NCBI RefSeq assembly: GCF_900090315.1
Contig: NZ_FMHZ01000002.1
Span: 2,334,501 to 2,398,500 of the forward strand
DNA length: 64,000 nt
Direction of reading: 5' to 3'
Origin: Micromonospora citrea
Lineage (GTDB): Bacteria > Actinomycetota > Actinomycetes > Mycobacteriales > Micromonosporaceae
Position 1 is the stretch's first letter. Every line of letters begins with the position of its first letter. Below, piece after piece: positions 8,817 to 17,700 of this stretch. Both the position numbers and the translations under genes were made by a program. The notes under the pieces were generated by a model that was not told where the DNA came from, made no database searches, and saw nothing but the letters and a program-made list of their open reading frames with translations.

Positions 8817-9820
8817 GGATTGACGAAGAGGACTGGGCACCGCTTGAAGCGGAGCGCCACCCGTACGGCATCGTCGCTCGTCGTCTGTTCCCACGCTCGG
8901 GGCATGACATCTTCCTGGCGGTTCAACAGCCCAGTGGACGGCGCGCTCTGATCTTCCGCGTGCCGGCCACCGCGGCCGAGGCAGTGGAGGAGCGACACCC
9001 GTCCCTCGCTAGCACTCGAGGTCTGGCGCTGCAGTTCGCGGCGGCTCCCGACGGAAATGCCGAGCTACGGGTGGTGCTGACCGCTGACGACCGGCGAGAA
9101 GTGTTCAACCCGCTGATCGTCGATGTCGCTCTGGCGGCTCAGGCAACGGAGGGGCCGGGGCAGGCGCTCACCGCGGCGATCGAGCGCTTCGAACACTGGC
9201 GCCGCCTCCTTCAGTCGCTTCGGGACACCGGCCTCGGCATGGATGCCAGACGGGGTCTCTTCGGGGAACTCGTGGTGCTCCGTGATCACCTCCTTCCGGC
9301 CCTGTCGCCCGCTGAAGCGATTTCTGCCTGGCGGGGCCCTACCGGAGCGAATCAGGACTTTCAGTTGCCGGGGAGCGCTATCGAGGTCAAGACCGGAGCA
9401 GGCAGAAACCCCGGAAGTATCGTGATCGCCAGCGAACGTCAGCTCGACGAGACTGGGACGGACCACTTGATCCTGGCTCACCTGTCCGTGGACGAACGGC
9501 GAGGCGGTTCCGGTGAGTCGCTGAATGAGGTTGTCGGTTCGCTGAAGGACGTGATGCCAAAGGGCCAGGCTCAAGCTGATTTCGGTGACCTGCTTGTTCG
9601 GGTTGGTTACCTGTCCGAGCACCGTCACATGTACGAGGACGTTCGGTACACCGTCCGCCGGACCGATTTCTGGCAGGTCACCGGCGATTTCCCACGAATC
9701 GTGGAGGTAGACCTCCGACCCGGTGTGGGTGACTGCCGCTACCGGATAAGCACTGCCGGACTTGACCAGTACGGTGTCTCCGCAGAATGGGTGGCCAACA
9801 TCGTGAAGGGGAAGGCATGA
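8813..9820 (+). CDS. PD-(D/E)XK motif protein (DUF4420 type)
   Basis: A 335-residue predicted nuclease. The core motifs are in order: E152 in RGLFGELVVLRDHL, D182 in NQDFQLPG, and E191-V-K193 in AIEVKTGAGRN, a complete restriction-endonuclease-like active site. The family is usually encoded directly after Z1 proteins. GTG 8813 overlaps the TGA of the Z1 gene, and this gene's own TGA overlaps the ATG of the AIPR gene, so the three are very likely one translationally coupled unit. It is the best candidate for the DNA-cutting subunit of the system, with the methylase protecting self DNA. Confidence 0.88.
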   Translation: MRIDEEDWAPLEAERHPYGIVARRLFPRSGHDIFLAVQQPSGRRALIFRVPATAAEAVEERHPSLASTRGLALQFAAAPDGNAELRVVLTADDRREVFNPLIVDVALAAQATEGPGQALTAAIERFEHWRRLLQSLRDTGLGMDARRGLFGELVVLRDHLLPALSPAEAISAWRGPTGANQDFQLPGSAIEVKTGAGRNPGSIVIASERQLDETGTDHLILAHLSVDERRGGSGESLNEVVGSLKDVMPKGQAQADFGDLLVRVGYLSEHRHMYEDVRYTVRRTDFWQVTGDFPRIVEVDLRPGVGDCRYRISTAGLDQYGVSAEWVANIVKGKA

Positions 9821-11823
9821 GCCAGAACAGCCTGTCGGCTTACGCTCAGGAACTCGTCGCCGAGGTGCTCGCGACGGCCGAGGCGGAGAACGCCACAGCC
9901 CCCGACACCTTCACCCGTCGCGTGCTCGACGAACTGGAGCAGGCCGGCGAGATCGAGAACACCTTCACCGCTTACCACAAGGCCCACGGGCTGGAGGTCA
10001 ACGGCTACGGCACCAACGAATCCCTGGGGACTCTCGATCTCTTCATCACCCACTTCAGTCTCAGGCCTGAGGAGGACCGCCTGCCGCGGGCCCAAGTCGA
10101 GACCTTGCTCAGGCGCCTGGCAACCTTCGTCCGCAAATGCCGTGACGGTCTCGCGCGGGACATCGACGAGTCCTCCGACGTGCATGACATGTGCGTCGCG
10201 GTCGAGAAGGCGCTGCCCGATGCCCCCCGCATCCGTCTTTTCCTCCTCACCGACGTTGTCAGTGCGGTCTCCAGCATCCCGCCCGGGGACCTGGACGGCC
10301 TGAAGGTCACTCACGAGATCTGGGACCTGACCCGCCTTCACCGGTTGTCCTCGTCCGGGACGCTGAGTGAACCGATCGTGGTTGACTTCGATCCGCCACT
10401 GCCCTGCCTGGCCACTCCTGAGACCGACCGGAACTACTCGGTCTTCCTGGCCATCATTCCAGGACAGGAACTGGCCAACCTCTACGGCAAACACGGCACG
10501 CGTCTGCTCGAGCTCAACGTTCGCTCGTTCCTGCAGACCAAGGGTGGCGTCAACCGCGGCATCCGCGACACCCTGCTGCACAACCCTGACCGGTTCCTGG
10601 CCTACAACAACGGGATCACGGCCACAGCCTCGACCGTGGAGTTCACCCAGCTCCCCGGCGGCGGGCAGGCGATCAGCCGGGTCCACGACCTGCAGATCGT
10701 CAACGGTGGCCAGACAACAGCGTCAATCCACTACGCCTATACCAGGGACAAGGCGGACCTCGGCCGGGTCCACATCCAGATGAAACTGACCCGGGTCTCT
10801 CCGGACCGGTTGCAGGAGATCGTTCCTGAAATCTCCAAGTACTCGAACACCCAGAACAAGGTCACGGTCGTCGACTTCAGCTCGAATCACCCATTCCACG
10901 TCGGCATCGAGAAAATCACGCGATCGCTATGGGCCCCCGCTGCAGACGGCAGCGGGCAGGAGACTCGCTGGTTCTATGAGCGCGCGCGCGGGCAGTACAC
11001 CGACGCGCTCGCCCGCGAACGGACGCCGTCCAACCAGCGCAAGTTCAAGAGCCTGCATCCTCTCGCTCAGAAGTTCACCAAGGCGGACGCGGCAAAGTAC
11101 ATCCATTCCTGGGCTGGGCTCCCTTACCTGGTGAGCCGAGGGGCTGAGAAGAACTTCCGCGAGCTTATGATGCGGATGGGTGACAACGTTCCGGACATCA
11201 ACATCAGCTTCGGCCAGCGGCTCATCGCCAAGGCGATCCTGTTTAAGGCGACCGACAAGATTGTCGCTGCTCAGGACTTCGGCGGCTACAAGATCAACAT
11301 CACGTCATACTCAATCGCCCGGCTCGCTGAGGCGACGGCACGACGGATCGACCTGGATCGGATCTGGCGGGAGCAGGGCCTAAGCCCAGCCCTCGTCACA
11401 GCCTTGGAAGAGCTCTGCGTCCCCGTTCGTGATGTGATTGTCAACCCTCTCCGGGGCGGCACCAACATCGGCGAGTGGGCGAAGCGTCCGGACTGCTGGG
11501 AGGCAGTCCTCGCCGTCCCATGGACGGTGCCGGACGAACTCATCGCCGAGCTTACTGACCAGCCCGTCGAAGACAGCGCGCCAACGGTGCCGGACGACAC
11601 CTCCGGTGACGTCGCCTCGGTGACGGCCATCTCCGCACCCGAGTGGTTTGCAGTGGCACGTTGGGCGAAGGAAACCCGCAACCTGCAGCCTTGGCAACGC
11701 CAGTTGGCCGAGACCGTGGGCCGGTACGTGAACAACGGCTGGCCGGTCACCGACAAACAGGCCACTCAGGCGCTTCGACTCATGGATGAGGCGAAGCGAC
11801 TCGGGTTCCACGCCAACCACTGA
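9817..11823 (+). CDS. AIPR family abortive-infection protein
   Basis: A 668-residue AIPR protein (abortive infection phage resistance family). The family signature is clear: FLAYNNGITATAS near residue 258, then the pair LQIVNGGQTTASI near 292 and VHIQMKLTRVS, followed by EISKYSNTQNKV. AIPR proteins are found in phage-defence loci; their biochemical activity is not established to my knowledge. The start at ATG 9817 overlaps the previous TGA and follows an AAGGGGAAGG ribosome site; an in-frame ATG at 9787 lacks one. The C-terminal 60 residues (WQRQLAETVGRYVNN onwards) look like a small helical accessory region. Confidence 0.9.
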   Translation: MSQNSLSAYAQELVAEVLATAEAENATAPDTFTRRVLDELEQAGEIENTFTAYHKAHGLEVNGYGTNESLGTLDLFITHFSLRPEEDRLPRAQVETLLRRLATFVRKCRDGLARDIDESSDVHDMCVAVEKALPDAPRIRLFLLTDVVSAVSSIPPGDLDGLKVTHEIWDLTRLHRLSSSGTLSEPIVVDFDPPLPCLATPETDRNYSVFLAIIPGQELANLYGKHGTRLLELNVRSFLQTKGGVNRGIRDTLLHNPDRFLAYNNGITATASTVEFTQLPGGGQAISRVHDLQIVNGGQTTASIHYAYTRDKADLGRVHIQMKLTRVSPDRLQEIVPEISKYSNTQNKVTVVDFSSNHPFHVGIEKITRSLWAPAADGSGQETRWFYERARGQYTDALARERTPSNQRKFKSLHPLAQKFTKADAAKYIHSWAGLPYLVSRGAEKNFRELMMRMGDNVPDINISFGQRLIAKAILFKATDKIVAAQDFGGYKINITSYSIARLAEATARRIDLDRIWREQGLSPALVTALEELCVPVRDVIVNPLRGGTNIGEWAKRPDCWEAVLAVPWTVPDELIAELTDQPVEDSAPTVPDDTSGDVASVTAISAPEWFAVARWAKETRNLQPWQRQLAETVGRYVNNGWPVTDKQATQALRLMDEAKRLGFHANH

Positions 11824-11864
11824 TCAACAATCTGACGTCGAGCACTGACAACGAGAGGACAACC

Positions 11865-14600
11865 GTGACCAGCACAGCATTCGGGGATCTGCCCCCCGAG
11901 GCGTACCACGACGCGCCTTGGACCCGGCTGCTGCCTTGGCTGGCTCCGTACACGCCGGCGACAGCACGAGAACTTGTGGATCTGACTCCTTCACCTGACT
12001 GGTGGATCACTGAGTCGCCGGCGGTCACCACGATGACCGTTGAGCACGAGGAACTGTGCCGTCATCTCGCCCAGCTGTTCGTCGTCCGTCATTCAACCGC
12101 TGCCTTCGGCCCAAGTTTCCCCACAGTCCCGCGCCAACTGCCTCTGTCCACTCTTGCGATCAGCTCCAGGGTCGCGACAACATTTCAGCGCCTGCAGGTG
12201 CAGACGGTCGCCGATCTCGAGCCCTTGACAGTCGGAGACCTTTACGACGTCCGCGGGACGGGGCACAACACGGTTGAGGATGCCGTCACAGCCCTCGTCT
12301 CGGCAGCGATCGTCCGGTCCGGTGAGCAGGACGAATGGGATGGCCCGGAAGACGAAGGGGAGCCGCTACGCGGGTCAATGCCGGCTCCTCTACCCCCCGT
12401 CCAGCTTCAGATGCTGGAGGACCTCAGCCAGTTGGCGGTCTGGCGTCACATCCGACGTCGCGGCGACCAGTCCCTGCTGAATGTCGTGGTCGAGGACGGA
12501 GCGCCTGAGGAAATCCAGGAACTGGCTCTCCGGCTCAACGCATTCACGGCGGCGGACATGGTTTCCGCCACCGCAAGCTCGGATCCGGTCCTTGAGTTCA
12601 CCGCGTTCCTGTCCGAGCTCGACGAGCGGCAGGTTCGCATTCTGCGCGACCGGTTCCTTGGCAGGCCCCCGAAGAAACTCGCGGAGCTGGCGGACGACTT
12701 CGATGTTTCCCGCGAGCGAGTCCGGCAGATCGAGAGCAAGGTGAAGGATCTGCTTGTCGGAAGATTCCACTTCGGCACAGCTGTCGGGAATCTCCTGGCG
12801 AGTATACGCACGGAGATCCAACCGATCGCCGCCTTGGACCGGCTGATCACCCTGCACCCCGACCTCGCCCGGGATGTCCCAGGGGTCAGCGTCCCACTCT
12901 GGCTCGTGCTGGACCGCTTGGACGACTATTTCGAGGTGACAGACGGGTGGGCGGCAGCTCCCGACGTCCCCGCCGCGCGCGAACAGACCCGCACCCTGCT
13001 TGAGGACTTCGCGACGGAACACGGCCTCGTAGATCTGGCCGCTGTCGCCGCTGCCACCCCGATGCCGAAGGCCGAGCTGCTCGCCTGGCTCAGCTGGTGT
13101 GGCTACACGCTTCACAACAACCAGATCCTGACCCGCACCCGCTCCCTCAGTGATCACGCCGCAGGCCTCCTGGCCGCGACTGGCGAACCGCTTCACATCG
13201 ACGAGCTTCAGCTGCAGATGGGCCGGGACAACAGCGTTCGGAGTCTCGCCAACCAACTGGCCGACGACGAGCGTTTCGTGAGGACCGACCGGGCAACCTG
13301 GGGGCTTGCGAGCTGGCACTTGGAGGAGTACACGTCGATCCGGCAGCAGATTGGCCTGGAGCTGGCCGCCGCAGGGGGCGAGCTGGAAATCGGACAGCTC
13401 GTCGAGTCAATCACGAGCCGTTTCGACGTGTCACCGAGCAGCGTGCAGGCCTACGCCGGGAACGGTGACTACGAGATTGCGCAGGGTGTGGTCCGACGTC
13501 GGGAATCCCCCGCAGCACCTCGCAAGGCGCCAAGCGCCACCCGCCGGCTCTTCAAGTACGACGACGGCTGGTGGAAGCTGCGTGTCACCGTCACCCGAGA
13601 CCACCTCCGCGGCTCTGGCTTCCCGGTGCCCTCCGGAGTGGCCAGTCTCGTGGGGTGTGCACAGGGCGAGGTCGTCGAGCTTGAATCGGATCTCGGCACG
13701 CAGAGCATCCGATGGACGGGACTGCAGCCGTCAAGCGGAACGATCAAGAGGTTCCTCGACCGCCTTGAGGTGCGGGAAGGCCAGAACGTTTTCCTTGAGT
13801 TCGCCCCGTACGGTCGATTTGACGTTTCGCTTCAAGATCCGGTGGATCCCGAGGACCACCCTCTGGAGCAGGCTGCGGCGCTCACGGGCTGCGCTGAGGG
13901 GGTCGGGGACCCGGAAGACGCACAGATGGCCTTGGCCATGGCAGTTGATCTTCCAGTCGATGCCAAGCCCCGACAAATCCTGGCGGCTTACCGGCAGCGC
14001 GGCGATGATGACATTGCGGGTCTCCTTGAGGAGGTATGGACCCGTCCTCGCCGTCACTGGGTCGATCTGTCGCCAACTGATCCGTCAGATCCCGGGGCCG
14101 TGCGGAACGGCCAGGACAACGGGGGCGACGCCAGCAACGAAAATGTCGCCGTCGAGGCGGAACCACAGGGCCAGGCCTCGTCCGACAACGGCTCCGTGTC
14201 CGTGCCGACGGGGTACCGCAGTGTGGGGTGGGTCCGGCCGCATGAGGCGGAGGCCGCTGTGCTGGCTTACCAACTGCACTCCGACGTTCCCGTGCACGAT
14301 GGAGAAAACATTGCGGGCTGGGCCAGGTACGTCGACGACAGCTCCGGTGACGCATCCAAGTTCCGCGCCAACGTGATGCTGGTCAGAGCCAGGTCGCAGG
14401 GCGAGCGCGTCGTGTGCTGGATCCGCGAGCACGAGGCGTTCGCCATCGTCCAGGCAGCAGCAGAGAAGCGGCCCATAGCTGTTCGCGGACCCGACGGCGT
14501 CGCCGCGGGGATGGTGCAGTACTTCCGGCCTGGCAGCGAGGCCGCCGAACGATACAGGAGCACAACGCGACTGCTCCGCGGCCACGGGCAAGCTGGCTGA
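11865..14600 (+). CDS. Multi-domain DNA-binding protein: RpoA-CTD-like, sigma-70 region 4, HARE winged helices
   Basis: A 911-residue protein with several DNA-binding modules in a row. Residues about 105-145 resemble the RNA polymerase alpha CTD (VADLEPLTVGDLYDVRG). Residues 245-300 are a sigma-70 region 4 helix-turn-helix (LDERQVRILRDRFLG, then DVSRERVRQIE). Residues about 434-485 fit the HARE-HTH fold (GEPLHIDEL then RFVRTDRATWGLASW), and a second winged-helix-like segment follows to about 546. A beta-rich region of unknown type spans about 555-660. Residues 780-905 form a domain shared with the helicase at 14715-20483. There is no sigma region 2, so it is not a normal sigma factor. GTG 11865 has GAGAGG six bases upstream. 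It may be the specificity or regulatory subunit. Confidence 0.8.
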   Translation: MTSTAFGDLPPEAYHDAPWTRLLPWLAPYTPATARELVDLTPSPDWWITESPAVTTMTVEHEELCRHLAQLFVVRHSTAAFGPSFPTVPRQLPLSTLAISSRVATTFQRLQVQTVADLEPLTVGDLYDVRGTGHNTVEDAVTALVSAAIVRSGEQDEWDGPEDEGEPLRGSMPAPLPPVQLQMLEDLSQLAVWRHIRRRGDQSLLNVVVEDGAPEEIQELALRLNAFTAADMVSATASSDPVLEFTAFLSELDERQVRILRDRFLGRPPKKLAELADDFDVSRERVRQIESKVKDLLVGRFHFGTAVGNLLASIRTEIQPIAALDRLITLHPDLARDVPGVSVPLWLVLDRLDDYFEVTDGWAAAPDVPAAREQTRTLLEDFATEHGLVDLAAVAAATPMPKAELLAWLSWCGYTLHNNQILTRTRSLSDHAAGLLAATGEPLHIDELQLQMGRDNSVRSLANQLADDERFVRTDRATWGLASWHLEEYTSIRQQIGLELAAAGGELEIGQLVESITSRFDVSPSSVQAYAGNGDYEIAQGVVRRRESPAAPRKAPSATRRLFKYDDGWWKLRVTVTRDHLRGSGFPVPSGVASLVGCAQGEVVELESDLGTQSIRWTGLQPSSGTIKRFLDRLEVREGQNVFLEFAPYGRFDVSLQDPVDPEDHPLEQAAALTGCAEGVGDPEDAQMALAMAVDLPVDAKPRQILAAYRQRGDDDIAGLLEEVWTRPRRHWVDLSPTDPSDPGAVRNGQDNGGDASNENVAVEAEPQGQASSDNGSVSVPTGYRSVGWVRPHEAEAAVLAYQLHSDVPVHDGENIAGWARYVDDSSGDASKFRANVMLVRARSQGERVVCWIREHEAFAIVQAAAEKRPIAVRGPDGVAAGMVQYFRPGSEAAERYRSTTRLLRGHGQAG

Positions 14601-14664
14601 CCCGTCGAGCGCCAGCTGAGTCGACACGTCGGCCTCGCAGGCAACTCTGGGTTCGTTCGCTGAG

Positions 14665-14703
14665 GATGGCCGTCAGCTCGGTCTTGCCTTACTGACAGCC
14701 ATC
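14665..14703. terminator. Bidirectional hairpin terminator between convergent genes
   Basis: GATGGC-c-GTCAG at 14665-14676 pairs with CTGAC-a-GCCATC at 14692-14703, eleven base pairs with one internal mismatch and a 15-base loop. It lies in the gap between the convergent DNA-binding-protein and helicase genes, the place expected for a shared terminator. Confidence 0.6.
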
Positions 14704-14714
14704 TGATCGCGAAC

Positions 14715-17700
14715 TCAAGAACTCCGCGAGCCGGCTCCCTTGACCCGACAGCTGGCCACGGTCAGCTCCCCCTCTGTGAAGAGCGGGTGGAACTCCGCCT
14801 GCAGTACGAGAGCTTCCACCGTGAGATCCACGCGGCCCCGCTCCCACAGCGCGGTAAATCCATCCGAGACCACCGGATTGTGGAGAAGCCGTCGAGCCGC
14901 AACGAGACCTCCCATTTCGGTGACCATCCTCAGCAGGAGAGTCGGGTTGTAGTTGGCCTCATCGCGCGCCCGCACGAGGATACGAACCATCGCCTGGTGA
15001 AAGGCTCGCTCCAGCCCTGATTGCTCACTCGTCCCCTGGGTGGTTGAGGCCGTCAAATCCGCGCGAGCGCGAGATACCCCTTCCGCCTTCTGCATCGTTG
15101 CTTGCCGCTGCGGTCGCTCAGCGTCACGTTCCTCAACCGGCTTCGCGATATCCTGGGTGTTCCCGGCACCTGAATCCGTAGCGCCAGTTGGAACGTGTTC
15201 CACCGAACGCAGCAGACGGGTCACACTCCGATGTCGGACTGCTGCCGGGCTGGTGGGTGAGAAGTATTGGACCAACCCCCCGCGGCCACCATGGGGAACC
15301 TCCCAGAAGATGTTCCGCCTCCTGCTGGCTGCTTGGATGACCGCCTTCGCCTCGTTCTGGTGCACCCAGCAAACTACTTCAGGGCCATCGGGACCGGTCC
15401 GGTCAATTCTGATATTTGCGCGGTGAGTTCGGGCCTCCGCAGAGGTGCCTGGGTGAAACCTGGCCCACCCGAGTACCTTTCCGTCGTGCCGGATGGGGAT
15501 GTCAGACCGCTGCTGGTAGCTGGTGATGGCGGCCTGCGCCTCGTACGGCCGCAGCCACGCGAGACTGTCGTATCCAGCAGGCACCGGGGGCTCCGGTTCC
15601 ATCGTGCTGTCCTCGAGGGACGGAGCTGGGAGAGAGCCTTGCCCGTCCGCCGGAGGAGGCGTCGTCCACTCTTTCGGTTGTCCGGCGTCCGAATCCCTTG
15701 CTGCTTGTCGAGGCAGCCCGGTTGAGGCCAGCCGTGGCTTGGCCTGCTCATCGGGGTCCGACGGTACCTCAGGACGCAGCTGATTCAGCGGGCGAGCCTC
15801 AGCGACCGGCTCAGACTGGCGCGCCGATGGCTCGTCCACTGCCGAGATCTCAACCTTGATGTCGCCTTGGCGAAGGGCGGAAGCGTTCCCCGATGTCTGA
15901 ACGGGCTCGGCCAACGGCCGAGGTGCCGTGGCCCCCAAATCCGGCAGGTTGTCCAAGGCCTGAGTCTCGACGATCGGCTGCGGCCCCGCTGCGGCAGAGC
16001 CGTCCGATGTGGTCTCTTGGTCAATATGCATCCAGGCGGAGCCATCGGCAGTAGAGGCGCTGGCCCCAGCGGTCGTCGGCCCGCCAGTGAGAGCCGGATG
16101 AGGTTCCGAGGACAGAGCTTCTCCGTCACGGGCAACGTCATCCACGACTATCGTCGGGTTGGTGGCGTCGACTGCGGGGAGGGCCCGCGGCGATTCGAGA
16201 GTCGGCTCAGCGAACATGATGCCCAGCTCGTCGATGCGCTGCCAGAGCGGCTCCAGCGCCGCCTCCGGGTCCCGGCTGAAGACGCTGCCCCGGATGCGGA
16301 CGAAGACGCAGTTGCCGACGCGCTCCAGGATCGCCTGCCGGCGCATGTCGCTCTCCCACTGGTCCGGCCCGTGGTAGGCGTCGCCGTCGCACTCGATGGC
16401 GAGCCGTCGCCCGTCCGGCGCCGGCAGGACGAAGTCGATCCGGTATCCGCCGATGCGGAACTGCGGCAGCGGCCGGTAGCCCCGGCGCAGGATCCGCCGC
16501 AGCACCGCGCGTTCGAAGTCGCTGTCGCAGCGCTTCTCCAGGTCGTCGTAGGCCTCCTCGGCGGCGGTGACGTTCTGGCAGTAGGTGAGCAGCAGCCCTC
16601 GGGCGTCGTCCTCGCGCAGGTCGGCGGGCTGCACCGAGTGGAAGACCCAGAGCTGGTCGCGGGCCCGGGAGGCGGCGACGTTGACCCGCCGGTGGTGGTC
16701 GCGCTTGGTGAAGGCGGAGACGACGCCGTTGTGCGGTGAGACGACCGTCGACACGAGGACGATGTCGCGTTCGTCGCCCTGGAAGGTGTACGAGTCGCCG
16801 ACGCGCAGCCGGCGCCGTTCCATCTCCTCCTCGCCCACCGTCTCGCGCAGGCGGGCGAGCAGGTAGAGGGCTTGCCCGCTGGTGCTGAGCAGGCTCACCA
16901 CGCCGATCGTGCGCCCGTCGTACGCGGGGTCGGCGACGATCGCGGCGACCCGCTCGACGAGTGCCTCGGCCTCAGCGACGTTGACGTTGCCGTAGGTGGG
17001 CAGGTCCTGACGGATGCCCTCGGGGACGTGCACGGCGATGACGGGTTCGCCGATGCCGGCGGGCCGGTCGGTGCGCAGCGGCTCGATCTCCCCGCCGTAG
17101 TACGTCTGGCTGGAGAACCCGATGATCGCCGGTACGGAGCGGAAGTGCTCGGTGAGCAGGATGCGCTCCGGCGAGCGCCGCACGGCGTGGTCGTAGAGGC
17201 TGCTCTCGGGGTCGAAGTGCTCGGCGGAGGGCACGTCGACCAGGTGCGAGTTGATCAGGCCGGTGACCGTGCCGACGAACGAGAGCTGCGGGCCGATCTG
17301 CTGGTCGTCGCCGACGACCACGGCGCGTTCGGCGAGGCTGAGGATCGGCAGGGAGAACATGTCCGCCTGGGACGCCTCGTCGACGATCACGACGTCGAAG
17401 TGGGCGCCGCCGGCGAACTGCTCGATGGCCCGGTCGACGGACATGACCCAGACGGGCACGGCGTCGACGGCGGCGTTCATCGCCCGCTGGGCGTGGGCCT
17501 GCCACTGGGCGGCGTTCTTGCCCGTACCCTTGCCGATCTTGCGCAGTGCGGTGGTCCAGTCGGCGAGCGCGGCCCGGCGGCGGTCGTCGAGGGCCTTGGA
17601 GACCTCCAGCCAGGAGGAGGCGACGACGAGCTCCTGTGTGAGCCGCCGGATCCGTTCCCGCGTCTGCTCGATCCGGCGTCCGAGTGCGACGGGGTCGACG

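Noticed and set aside
11865..14600. A regular sigma-70 factor
   Set aside because: Only region 4 is visible; region 2 needed for core binding and -10 melting is missing, and the protein has many other domains.
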